From NCBI RefSeq assembly GCF_003149185.1, contig NZ_QGDO01000008.1, positions 62,001-126,000 of the forward strand: a DNA stretch of 64,000 bases, written 5' to 3'. Origin of the DNA: Sediminitomix flava. GTDB taxonomy: Bacteria; Bacteroidota; Bacteroidia; Cytophagales; Flammeovirgaceae. The translations under genes were made by a program, and so were the position numbers. Every line of letters begins with the position of its first letter. Position 1 is the stretch's first letter. The notes beneath the pieces are model-generated. The model saw only the letters and a list, made by a program, of their open reading frames with translations. It was not told the DNA's origin and ran no database searches. Shown here piece after piece: positions 16,901-23,980 of the stretch.

Positions 16901-17558
16901 TAGCAAGTATATTTTGAATATTTCCTACCAAACCAGCATTGTGATTCGCCCATTCTGGATCTATCTCAGCATCAACAAAGCAGTTCACGATAGTATTACC
17001 GTTATACTTTCCAACAAGACCACCTACGCCACCTTTTCCAGAGACATAACTGTCAACTACAAAGCAGTTTTCAACCGTAGAATTCCAATCAAGTTGTCCG
17101 ATAAGTCCCCCAATTCTTTGAGAAGATGCAATAGATTTAAAATCTACATTGGTATTTACAATTCCTAAGTTACTTACTGTAAGATCTCGTCCTGCACCAA
17201 TAAATCCACCAAAAAGGAAATCTTGATCTGGGTGGGGTGTAACCGTTAGGTTAGAAATTGTATGATGATCACCATCGAAACTCCCCATAAAGTAATATTC
17301 TTCTGAGGCTGAAACCCTCCAACCAAGTGGGTGAAATATTTCTCCTTCCATATCGATATCCTCCGTAAGTTTGAAGGATTTTCGCATACCCCACATCGTT
17401 TTGGCTGTATCCAAATCCAATAAGTCTTGTACATTACTTATCAGATAAGGATCATTCGTTGTACCACTTCCGCCCGAGAAGTCTTGGGCTATAAGTGCCT
17501 TAGAATTATAAAAAAATATCATCACTAAGAATGATAGACTAAAGTATAGTTGTTTCAT
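10923..17558 (-). CDS. giant T9SS-secreted protein: GLUG-like domain, lectin-like module, 17 PKD-like repeats
   Basis: A 2211-residue protein. In order: signal peptide (1-24); a GLUG-type beta-helical region about 40-265 (IGGLIG, VGGLVG turns); two carboxypeptidase-regulatory-like beta-sandwiches about 310-460; one PKD/REJ-like domain about 475-565; a CBM4/9-like jelly-roll about 573-750 (LLTNGGFESG...GW start, YIDDLSL end); 16 further PKD-like repeats of about 86 residues (hallmarks NAGEDQTV, LDASAS, LLWTAPEGI, MPTFTAP); and a T9SS sorting tail (VYPNPTKDRVNI...). No catalytic domain is recognised. An agar-binding cell-surface or matrix protein is plausible, with the repeats acting as a stalk; this is inference. 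It is transcribed alone, divergent from the GH16 gene. Confidence 0.85.
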   Translation of the reverse strand: MKQLYFSLSFLVMIFFYNSKALIAQDFSGGSGTTNDPYLISNVQDLLDLDTAKTMWGMRKSFKLTEDIDMEGEIFHPLGWRVSASEEYYFMGSFDGDHHTISNLTVTPHPDQDFLFGGFIGAGRDLTVSNLGIVNTNVDFKSIASSQRIGGLIGQLDWNSTVENCFVVDSYVSGKGGVGGLVGKYNGNTIVNCFVDAEIDPEWANHNAGLVGNIQNILANSTITKSAFYGKVLKGKATVGLANANVDEIYCISTTGQTDPNSTVVILTPEELLEQSNYTGLDFSASGLWEMKENSFAVLKGFSATAYDSLLTFLAIPLKVTMSDGTTPIQNATVTINDIEYQTNAAGLLDDLILPGTYSYTVMADGYQDTEGTLVASLAGDITVVSLISESVPVYTSTFNLTNSKGEILNDASITVTDDNVYNQSLVSDESGVATFEQLLPGTYSYTISKDLHITLTDEFEVIDQNLSLDLVVQVDNQAPIANAGLDVTAASGDEVQLDASGSSDANNDALTYTWTAPVGITLSNTNAVKPVFTAPDVQETTEYQFTLVVNDGELDSDETSVTITVKQAIVLGVELLTNGGFESGLSEGWIGLESFELSELIPDSNTNSTNSLKIETTSQIGGGIGTDAEISTATDHHFPITVGKSYILKGKLRAERMNTNVINFRLMPYGYWYDGAKAGITNPSMGWGIPAVIGEWIEFEEKITIDTDYSSDGALGNSYQSILNILSATNASDELVYIDDLSLLEYDVELQADAGDDITVMSDSTVSLSGSYNSSEDLTFSWTAPNGITLSNSNTLNPSFTSPTVTEETNLAFTLTVEKGLLSVEDEVIVTVFPNTIANAGEDQTVLEETTVILDGSATTPENSTLLWTAPSGITLSDNTSSMPTFTAPAVSQDSTITFTLTSTFLESEDSDVVNVTIYPTAIAIAGENQTVIEGSTVTLDGSASTPSNATLLWTAPEGIDLSDNSAAMPTFTAPNTEVDTTLVFTLTATYYDQEVTDQVQITVYPTAVANAGEDQTVIEGSTVTLDASASAPSNATLLWTAPEGINLSDNSAAMPTFTAPSTLSDTTFVFTLTATYYDQDVTDQVQVTVYPTAIANAGEDQTVIEESTVTLDASASAPSNATLLWTAPEGIELSDNSAAMPTFTAPSTLNDTTFVFTLTATYYDQEVSDQIQITVYPTAVANAGEDQTVIEESTVTLDASASAPSNATLLWTAPEGINLSDNSAAMPTFTAPSTLSDTTFIFTLTAIYYDQEVTDQVQITVYPTAVANAGEDQSVIEGSTVTLDASASAPSNATILWSAPEGIELSDNSTAMPTFTAPQVNESTDFTFELTVSYYNQTYSDQVIVTINPEGSAIADAGEDQVVLEGNIVTLNAEGSIPSDANFLWIAPEGISLSSNTSVMPSFTAPNVSEETIYTISLTVSYSNTEDSDEVNITVYPVPIANAGADLTAWANESVRLDASATTPLEATLTWVAPNGITLSDSTVAMPTFTAPNVNQNTDYSFTLKAEFMDSVSTDNVIVTVYPTPNANAGADLTAWANENVTLDASATTPLEATLTWVAPNGITLSDSTVAMPTFTAPNVNQNTDYSFTLKAEFMDSVSTDNVIVTVYPTPNANAGADLTAWANENVTLDASATMPSEATLTWVAPNGITLSDSTVVMPTFTAPNVNQTTDYSFTLKAEFMDSVSTDNVIVTVYPTPNANAGADLTTWANENVTLDASASAPSDATITWIAPNGITLSDSTVAMPTFTAPNVNQTTDYSLMLKAEFMDSVSTDNVIVTVYPTPNANAGADLTAWANENVTLDASATMPSEATLTWVAPNGITLSDSTVAMPTFTAPNVNQTTEYSFMLKAEFMDSVSTDNVIVTVYPTPNANAGTDLTAWANENVTLDASATDPSDASLTWVAPDGITLSDSTVAMPTFTAPNVNQTTEYSFMLKAEFMDSVSTDNVIVTVYPTPNANAGVDQNVIEGTTVTLDASVSTPEGVNVLWIAPNDDITLSNDTTNIATFIAPNVSQTTAFDFILEVHVMDSVSTDTVTITIHPTPIADAGNGKSVFEGETVALDASTSEVNGANIQWLSPEGIQLSDETSLNPTFVAPEVEETEILSFILELSLFGITVQDEVQIIVSPMITNSDKIDLSSTVYPNPTKDRVNIKLQEDSQVVIYHISGRKVEDNLMKKGEHVFDLSQYPTGTYIVSVKGNSIIKNIKLIKE
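11688..13235 (-). repeat. six tandem 258-bp coding repeats (array A)
   Basis: Six consecutive units start at 13235, 12977, 12719, 12461, 12203 and 11945, in exact 258-bp register, within the 2211-residue protein. Each encodes one PKD-like domain beginning NANAGADLTAWANE and ending STDNVIVTVYPTP. They are nearly identical in DNA, differing at scattered positions, which points to recent duplication or ongoing homogenisation. Confidence 0.92.
13758..14789 (-). repeat. four tandem 258-bp coding repeats (array B)
   Basis: A second family in the same gene, with unit starts at 14789, 14531, 14273 and 14015, each exactly 258 bp. They encode PKD-like domains of the type NAGEDQTVIEGSTVTLDAS...YYDQEVTDQVQITVYPTA. 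They resemble each other far more than they resemble array A, so each array expanded separately. Confidence 0.9.
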
Positions 17559-17935
17559 TTTTTAATAAATGTAATAATGACATTATAAAATTGATTTTTA
17601 TGAAAATCATTATCTGCATCTAATTTTAGGTGTATAAATAAAACAAGAATAAGGGGGCATATTTTTATGCTCTAAAAATGAAAGTAAACACGACTACTAC
17701 AATCACCCCAAAGGTAAGTTTGAGTAAAAGACATCAATGATGAAAAAGTATGTCTTGTGTAATGCGCAGATATTTAGTGGTTTATGATTTTTGTTTTTGG
17801 ATTCACAAGTTATAAAGGGGGGAATTCAGAATAAATGAAGGGTAATTTTACCTGTCCATTAAAAAGAATACTTTTTCTTCCTGTATTTCAATACATAATC
17901 GTCTAGGTTACACTTAACATTAAATAGATATTGAG
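17559..17935. other. divergent intergenic region between the giant protein and GH16
   Basis: These 377 bases carry the control regions of both divergent genes. Two G-runs are present, at 17653-17657 (GGGGGCATATTTTTATGC, with GCATA/TATGC arms) and 17817-17822 (GGGGGGAATTC). The palindrome GGTAATTTTACC lies shortly after the second. The string TTACACTTAA about 30 bases before the GH16 start recurs upstream of 45581. No clear TAnnTTTG box and no small gene are seen. Confidence 0.45.
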
Positions 17936-19810
17936 ATGCAGATTATACATAAACTACTCGTTTTTATATTGTTAGTGTCATCTTTTAAGACACTTGCTGA
18001 TCCTCCAGAACCTAAAAAAGGATACCGATGGGTATTAAATAAAAGGTTTTCAGATGAGTTTAATGGGACTAGTTTGAATGGATTGAAGTGGAGAAATTAC
18101 TTTGATGGTTGGAAAGGAAGACCACCAGCAAAGTTTGTCCCTTCTTCTGTTTCGGTAAAAGACGGGTATATGCAAATAAAAAATGCTATGCTTGATCAAG
18201 CTGATGGAAGCTATATCATAGCAGGCGGGGCTGTTCAGTCTTTAAGTTCAGAGGCTTCTTATGGTTATTACGAATGTCGTTTCAAATCATCGAAGATTAG
18301 AATGTCCACTACATTTTGGCTCTCAAATAAAAAAGAATTATTGGACGAAACGGAATGTACCACCGACCGTTACAGCCAAGAATTAGACATTTCCGAAACA
18401 GTAGGAGGACATACTGGGACGTTCCAAAATCATATGCATAGCAATACACATTATCGTCATATCCCTTGTGGTGAATCTAAAGAGGTATTTCATTCCGCTG
18501 GGGCTAAAAAAGAATTAGCTTCTACTGTTTGGGAAGATTTCCACACCTATGCTTGTTGGTGGGAAAATGCCTACACGGCTCATTTTTATGCAGATGGAGA
18601 ATACTTTACTACTGTAGATTTTGATACTTCGATTGATGCGACAGCACCCTTTGATAGACCAATGCGTGTCAATATGGTCACGGAAACTTATGATTGGATA
18701 ACTCCACCAGAAGAGGCAGATTTAAGAGATGATGCCATCAATACTTCTTATTATGATTGGATAAGAGCTTATACCTTAGTACCAATAGACGAAGTAATTG
18801 AGGAGGAAGTGATAGAAGAAACACCTTTATTGACTAATGCAGGTTTTGAAGAAGGAAACTTGAATGGATGGCAAACTTGGGGAAATGTGGTTGAGGTTGT
18901 TTCAGATAATTTTTATTCGGGTGAAAATGCCATACATGTAATTGGAGGCGGAGCACCAGAGCAGGTTATTTCGTTAAAACCTAACACTACTTATACACTC
19001 CGTTGTTATGCGAAAGTGGTTTCTGGAAGTATCAATCTAGGAGTAAAGGAAGGTGCAAGCGGTGCTGTGACTTGTAGCGGAAATTCTTATCAGAAATATG
19101 AATTAGAATTTACAACAGATGATAGTGGTAAAGTAAAAATTTACTTCTATGCGATAAAAGAAACAGACGAAGGTTATGCGGATGATTTTGAGCTGACTGA
19201 AAAAGATGCTGTAGTTCAAGAACCCGAAATATTTGAAATCTATACTGAAGAGTTAAGTTTCTCAGAAGATTTATCAGCTCTTGAAGTAGAGAATGAATAT
19301 GAAATTTTGATGACCTACAAGGCAAACTTTGACAGAACGATCAAGCTGGTTTTAAAAGATAAAAATGGTAACTCTATTGCTGAAACAAGCCAAACCGTTT
19401 TAGCCGGATACGGTAAGGATTCTTTCACTTTGCCAGTGAATACAACACTTACTAAAGGCGAAAAATATATAATTGAAGCGAGTTTGTCTGATCAAGAGAT
19501 AGGAGAAACAGTGACAAATATTTCACAAACAGTTCAGATTGGGCAAGTAGAAGAACCTCAAGAACCCACTACAATTTTAGGGACAGAAGATTTGGGCAGT
19601 ATTCAAACCATTTTTCCCAATCCAGTAGAGACGGTATTAAACTTAAAAGGTATCGATGTAGGAAGCCAATTTAAAATATTTACGCTTCAAGGTCAGATGA
19701 TTAGATCGGGTATAATTTCATCGGATACAATTCCTGTAGAATCCTTAAAAAGAGGAAGCTATTTACTTTCAATCAATGACAAATTGTACAGACGTTTTAT
19801 CAAGAAATAG
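17936..19810 (+). CDS. GH16 agar/porphyran-type endo-galactanase with lectin module and T9SS tail
   Basis: A 624-residue secreted endo-hydrolase. The signal peptide ends near residue 21. The GH16 domain (about 25-285) has the start SDEFNGTSLNGLKW, the catalytic signature E149-L-D151-I-S-E154, and the end YYDWIRAY, the ending usual in beta-agarases and porphyranases. A CBM4/9-like jelly-roll follows (about 298-430, LLTNAGFEEGNLNGWQ). A beta-sandwich (about 440-545) and a T9SS sorting tail (FPNPVETVLNL...) complete it. It should cut the beta-1,4 bonds of an agaran outside the cell. Subfamily (agarase, porphyranase, other) is not resolvable by eye. It heads a plus-strand set with the next two genes. 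Confidence 0.9.
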   Translation: MQIIHKLLVFILLVSSFKTLADPPEPKKGYRWVLNKRFSDEFNGTSLNGLKWRNYFDGWKGRPPAKFVPSSVSVKDGYMQIKNAMLDQADGSYIIAGGAVQSLSSEASYGYYECRFKSSKIRMSTTFWLSNKKELLDETECTTDRYSQELDISETVGGHTGTFQNHMHSNTHYRHIPCGESKEVFHSAGAKKELASTVWEDFHTYACWWENAYTAHFYADGEYFTTVDFDTSIDATAPFDRPMRVNMVTETYDWITPPEEADLRDDAINTSYYDWIRAYTLVPIDEVIEEEVIEETPLLTNAGFEEGNLNGWQTWGNVVEVVSDNFYSGENAIHVIGGGAPEQVISLKPNTTYTLRCYAKVVSGSINLGVKEGASGAVTCSGNSYQKYELEFTTDDSGKVKIYFYAIKETDEGYADDFELTEKDAVVQEPEIFEIYTEELSFSEDLSALEVENEYEILMTYKANFDRTIKLVLKDKNGNSIAETSQTVLAGYGKDSFTLPVNTTLTKGEKYIIEASLSDQEIGETVTNISQTVQIGQVEEPQEPTTILGTEDLGSIQTIFPNPVETVLNLKGIDVGSQFKIFTLQGQMIRSGIISSDTIPVESLKRGSYLLSINDKLYRRFIKK

Positions 19811-19926
19811 ATTGACAACAATCTAGCTTATCTAATAAAATGATGTTGTTGGTTCCACGTAAGGAAAAATATTCTCATTAGCTAAGTACAACCTTTCATC
19901 TATTTATCATCTTAACCATCGATCCA

Positions 19927-21969
19927 ATGAAAATAGTAAGTTTACTTTTTACAACTTTTTTTCTTTTTTCATTCACCTGCGTTTTTGGACAAAGTAATAT
20001 CAATTATGGAGAGAATTATGTAGTTTTTGAGGCAGAAGATACAGACTCTCCATTAGGAAAATGGGCTTTACGAACTCCTTCAGACCCTAAATATTACAAA
20101 GGAGATGACCTAGAGGCGATCAACCAAACTTATATTGAATTTACTGGTGGTTGGGCTAGTAAAGAATCTCCTTTACACTATACTTTCACTTGTCCTAAAA
20201 CGGGAAAGTATCGTTTACTCATGCGACTCTATCAGCCTCTTACCGAATCTGAAAAAGGTGATCAGAAAAATGATGTTTTTATTCGCCTTGAAGGAAATTA
20301 TACGAGTGAAACTTCAAAGCCTAAAAGTGAATTAGAGAAAGATCATAAGTTTTGGGGAAGGGGAGTTCGAAAGTGGGGAACTTGTTATAGTCTAGAAATC
20401 GGTGGTGGTCATTTGCATGCACGCTATGGTTTGATTGAAGGTGAAGAATATACACTCATTATGTCTGGAAGATCGCCAGGAGCTAGTTTGGATTACATCA
20501 TGTTTTATGAAGATACGCCTTCAAAAGGAATTGGAAATACTGATTTAGCAACACAATTTCCTGAAGAATATCGACCAGTGGTAGCTTCTGAGTCTATACA
20601 GATTGTCTCTTCTGATACTAGTATTAGAGATGGAAGTACGTTACAGCTAGGTGTGAATTTTGAACCTTCAAATGCAAATTCAACTGTTGTTTGGACTTCT
20701 TCCAATGAGCAAGTTTTCACAGTTGATGAAGACGGTTTGGTTCGGGCTATAGGAAATATAGGAGATAAAGCTACAGTCATTGTAAACAGTACCGTAAGTG
20801 ATTTAAGTGCTGAAATAGAATTAGAAATTGTAGAATGGTATGCCATTTTGTTAGATGAGATTAATGTTTCACCTAAAAGTAATTATTTAGAAATAGGTGA
20901 TACGAAACCATTGCAATTGGATATTAATCCATTAAATGCGGATGATACGTCTGTGACTTGGTCTAGTTCAGATGAAAAGGTTGCTACTATAAATCAACAA
21001 GGTTTGGTAGAAGCAGTAGGACTTGGAAATGCTACAATTACTGTTCAAGCCAACGATTCGGGGGAAGTAGCAACAACTACAGAAATTTTTGTAGGACAAT
21101 TATATTCCCAAGCTATTTATTGGAATGCTAAAGAAATTATGGGAGAAGAGGATATTCTTACAGACGGGACATTAATTGAAGCTATTAATTTCTCAGGAGG
21201 AACAAATGCAAACGATTTTAATACTGTTTTAAATGGAGTTGAATTTGAAGGCTTAGTTAATGGTAGTGAAACAAACGAGTGGGATGGTCCTGAAAGCATG
21301 CATTTCTATAGTTCTTCTAAACAAGTCGTTCCAGAGACTACGGACATTTATGATGCTAATGTAGGGCTTTCACCTTTTGATAATGCGATGTCAAATTTTT
21401 TATGGGATGGAGCTGAAGGTCCCTCTAAAATAGCCATTAAAAATTTACAAGTAGGAGAAAAATACAAACTTCAATTCTTGGTCGGGGATACTAGAAGCAG
21501 TCAATCGGGATCTTATATTCTGATAGATGACCAATATGGTTCAAATAAAAAAACATCATATGCAGTGTCTAATGGCTTATCGATTATAGGTGAATTTGTA
21601 GCCCAAGAAAGTATGTTCTATTTCACTTTTGGGAAAGTTAAAGGAGGGGAGCAAACTGGTATTAATCTTAATGCTTATCAGTTACGAAAAGTACCAAATA
21701 TCATATCAAGTTTCAGTGAATCGACTAAGAACCAAGGAGCTCTAATTTACCCTAATCCAAGTTCAGGTTCTATTTCCGTATCTTTGAAACAAGGTTTAGT
21801 AAATACACAAGTTTGTATCTACACCATGACTGGCAAATGTGTATATCAACAAGAGTTAAAAGAAAATAAACAAAGCATAGATGTTTCTAGCCTGTTTAAT
21901 GGTTTATATATCATTCAAGTTGTAAATGATGAGACAACATTGACTCAAAAATTACAAATAGAAAAGTAG
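19927..21969 (+). CDS. T9SS-secreted carbohydrate-binding protein with Big_2 domains
   Basis: A 680-residue protein with no catalytic domain that I can recognise. A signal peptide (about 1-21, ending VFGQ) is followed by a CBM6-like jelly-roll (about 30-205; VVFEAEDTDSPLGKW, GGHLHARYGLIEGEEYTLIMSGRS). Two bacterial Ig-like Big_2 domains follow (about 215-300 and 305-390, both with WTSSNEQV/WSSSDEKV and a G-L-V-x-A turn). Then comes a further beta-rich domain of about 200 residues of unknown type (LYSQAIYWNAKE...), and a T9SS tail (IYPNPSSGSISV). It lies 116 bases after the GH16 gene and may bind the same galactan, helping the enzyme or the cell hold the substrate. Confidence 0.8.
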   Translation: MKIVSLLFTTFFLFSFTCVFGQSNINYGENYVVFEAEDTDSPLGKWALRTPSDPKYYKGDDLEAINQTYIEFTGGWASKESPLHYTFTCPKTGKYRLLMRLYQPLTESEKGDQKNDVFIRLEGNYTSETSKPKSELEKDHKFWGRGVRKWGTCYSLEIGGGHLHARYGLIEGEEYTLIMSGRSPGASLDYIMFYEDTPSKGIGNTDLATQFPEEYRPVVASESIQIVSSDTSIRDGSTLQLGVNFEPSNANSTVVWTSSNEQVFTVDEDGLVRAIGNIGDKATVIVNSTVSDLSAEIELEIVEWYAILLDEINVSPKSNYLEIGDTKPLQLDINPLNADDTSVTWSSSDEKVATINQQGLVEAVGLGNATITVQANDSGEVATTTEIFVGQLYSQAIYWNAKEIMGEEDILTDGTLIEAINFSGGTNANDFNTVLNGVEFEGLVNGSETNEWDGPESMHFYSSSKQVVPETTDIYDANVGLSPFDNAMSNFLWDGAEGPSKIAIKNLQVGEKYKLQFLVGDTRSSQSGSYILIDDQYGSNKKTSYAVSNGLSIIGEFVAQESMFYFTFGKVKGGEQTGINLNAYQLRKVPNIISSFSESTKNQGALIYPNPSSGSISVSLKQGLVNTQVCIYTMTGKCVYQQELKENKQSIDVSSLFNGLYIIQVVNDETTLTQKLQIEK

Positions 21970-22055
21970 CCTAAGTACTAGGGCATATGAAAAGAGGTTT
22001 GTTTTCCATTCATAAAAATTTATTCCAAGTGGAGATTGTATTCCTTATTCAAATG

Positions 22056-22097
22056 GTAGTCTTCATTTCTTTAATCAAGTAAAGAAATGAAGGCTAC
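22056..22097. terminator. 18-bp stem hairpin between CBM protein and DUF4038 gene
   Basis: Arms 22056-22073 and 22080-22097 pair over 18 bases with one G-U pair and a 6-base loop. There is no T-run after it on either strand. It may be a terminator for the preceding gene or a processing/stability hairpin in the leader of the following one. Confidence 0.5.
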
Positions 22098-22221
22098 AAT
22101 TAAGTCAATCAACCATTATTTCTTCTATGATTGATCAATTAGAATGAAAATCGAAATTACCCAAATTCATATGTCCACCTACTTAAATAAAATTTTAAAT
22201 TTAAACTATTTTTTTAAAGCC

Positions 22222-23880
22222 ATGAAAAGTAAGATATTATATGCCCTTTTATTTTTTATTTCTTTTGCAAATATAGCTTTTGGGCAGATCAAGGTCTGGA
22301 ATCATATTTCAGCTAAAAAAGGAATTACTTCTAAACAGTGGGTTGTAAATGACATTGTTTATAAAGTGCGTCAGAAAGTAGAAACGCCATTTAGAACAGA
22401 AGCGTATGCCAACGTTAGCAGTAATGGACAAATTCAGAAAATCCCATTATTTTATAACGGTGATAATGAATGGATTTTGAGATATTCTAGTGCCGAAATA
22501 GGAGTGAAGACATTCAGTATTGAATCAGAACTAAAGCAGCTTAATGGTAAAAAAGGCACCATTAGAATTACAAAAAATCAGAAAAAAAATAGACATGGAG
22601 CAGTGGTACTTCACAATGATAATCCACAACATTTTTTCTATGAAGATGGCAAGCATTATTTCAATTTAGCTTTTGAATGTGATTGGCTTTTTGCACTTGA
22701 TTATGGAAAAGAAGAACTAGCGAAAACGAAACATTTACTTTCTTTACTTGAGCAAAATGGATTCAATCAAGTAGTCATGAATGTATATTCGCATGATGTT
22801 TCTTGGAAAAAAGATGACTTACTTTTAGAACATTCTGAACATGAATATGGTGGCAGACAAGATATTTTTCCGTTCTTAGGCTCAAATGATAACCCTGATT
22901 TCAATTCTCTGAATGTGGAATTCTTCAAACATTTTGATCAAGTCATTTCTGAAATGCACGATAAAGAAATTGTTAGCCATCTGATGATCTATGTCTGGAA
23001 TAAATTGGTGAGCTGGCCTGATATGAATTCGGAAGCAGATAATTTATATTACGATTATGTGATCAAGCGTTATCAAGCATTCCCAAATATTGTGTGGGAT
23101 GTCTCAAAAGAGGCACTTTATTATGGAAGAGCGACCAAAGAATATATCTCAGAGCGAATAGAAAGAGCAAGAAAATTAGATGCTTATGGAAGATTGATTT
23201 CTGTTCATGATTTTGGTTTTTGTAAAAATCATCCTAATGAAGTAGACTTTATTTCTATGCAGAATTGGCAACATACCTTGTATCAGAATATGATGGATGC
23301 CCGAAAGCAATTCCCTAAAAAGCCAATTTTTAATATTGAACATGGAGGTTATGAAGAGTCTCCATATGTCGTCTTTCCTGGAGCTTATGTAAATGCGGAA
23401 GCTTGTTTGAGAAGAAATTACATGTGTCTTTTTGCAGGAGGGTATTCTACTTATTATTGGCAGGGAGCTTCTTGGAATGTGGTAATTCATAATCCTTTTG
23501 AACAAGACGAAAGTTTTAAAAAGCCCCATTTTGAGTATTTCAAACATATGAGAAAATTGTTTGATTCAGTCAATTTTGAAAATTGTGAACCTTTGCCTTG
23601 GTACAACTCTAGTGGTTATAATTTAACCAATAAAAAGGATGGTATTGTATTGATGTATACTCCAAAAGAAAATAATTGGGTAGGAACGAATCAGGTCTTG
23701 AAAAAGAATTTTGATACCTCAAATGCAACGCAACAGTGGTTTAATACAATTACAGGTGAATTTACAGAAGAAAACAAGTTAGATATAAGGTCTTTTGCTT
23801 TTTGGGATGATCGCCCTTGGGAAGGAGAAGCAGATACCATTTTAATTATCCGAAACTTGAAACCTAAAAAAGATATTTAA
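22222..23880 (+). CDS. secreted DUF5060/DUF4038 putative glycoside hydrolase
   Basis: About 552 residues. The ATG at 22222 is chosen because it begins a clean signal peptide (MKSKILYALLFFISFANIAFG); the ORF extends 26 codons upstream without one. The N-terminal ~100 residues are a beta-sandwich of the DUF5060 type. The rest is a TIM barrel of the DUF4038/apiosidase-like type. E297 in WDVSKEALYYG and E373 in FNIEHGGYE are the candidate acid/base and nucleophile. Proteins of this kind occur in algal-galactan loci, but substrate is unknown. It lies downstream of the GH16 and CBM genes on the same strand, with a hairpin in the 252-base gap. Confidence 0.75.
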   Translation: MKSKILYALLFFISFANIAFGQIKVWNHISAKKGITSKQWVVNDIVYKVRQKVETPFRTEAYANVSSNGQIQKIPLFYNGDNEWILRYSSAEIGVKTFSIESELKQLNGKKGTIRITKNQKKNRHGAVVLHNDNPQHFFYEDGKHYFNLAFECDWLFALDYGKEELAKTKHLLSLLEQNGFNQVVMNVYSHDVSWKKDDLLLEHSEHEYGGRQDIFPFLGSNDNPDFNSLNVEFFKHFDQVISEMHDKEIVSHLMIYVWNKLVSWPDMNSEADNLYYDYVIKRYQAFPNIVWDVSKEALYYGRATKEYISERIERARKLDAYGRLISVHDFGFCKNHPNEVDFISMQNWQHTLYQNMMDARKQFPKKPIFNIEHGGYEESPYVVFPGAYVNAEACLRRNYMCLFAGGYSTYYWQGASWNVVIHNPFEQDESFKKPHFEYFKHMRKLFDSVNFENCEPLPWYNSSGYNLTNKKDGIVLMYTPKENNWVGTNQVLKKNFDTSNATQQWFNTITGEFTEENKLDIRSFAFWDDRPWEGEADTILIIRNLKPKKDI

Positions 23881-23935
23881 TGGAAAAGGTTAAACTTCAT
23901 TGTCTAAAGTCATTTTATTAGGTGTAGAAAGAAAT

Positions 23936-23970
23936 CACAGCTATATATTTTGTGAAAATTAATAGCTGTG
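23936..23970. terminator. bidirectional terminator between convergent genes
   Basis: Arms CACAGCTAT (23936-23944) and ATAGCTGTG (23962-23970) surround a 17-base loop. CTTTTATTTATT follows on the plus strand; the minus side is less T-rich. It sits between the convergent DUF4038 and amine-oxidase genes. Confidence 0.65.
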
Positions 23971-23980
23971 CTTTTATTTA

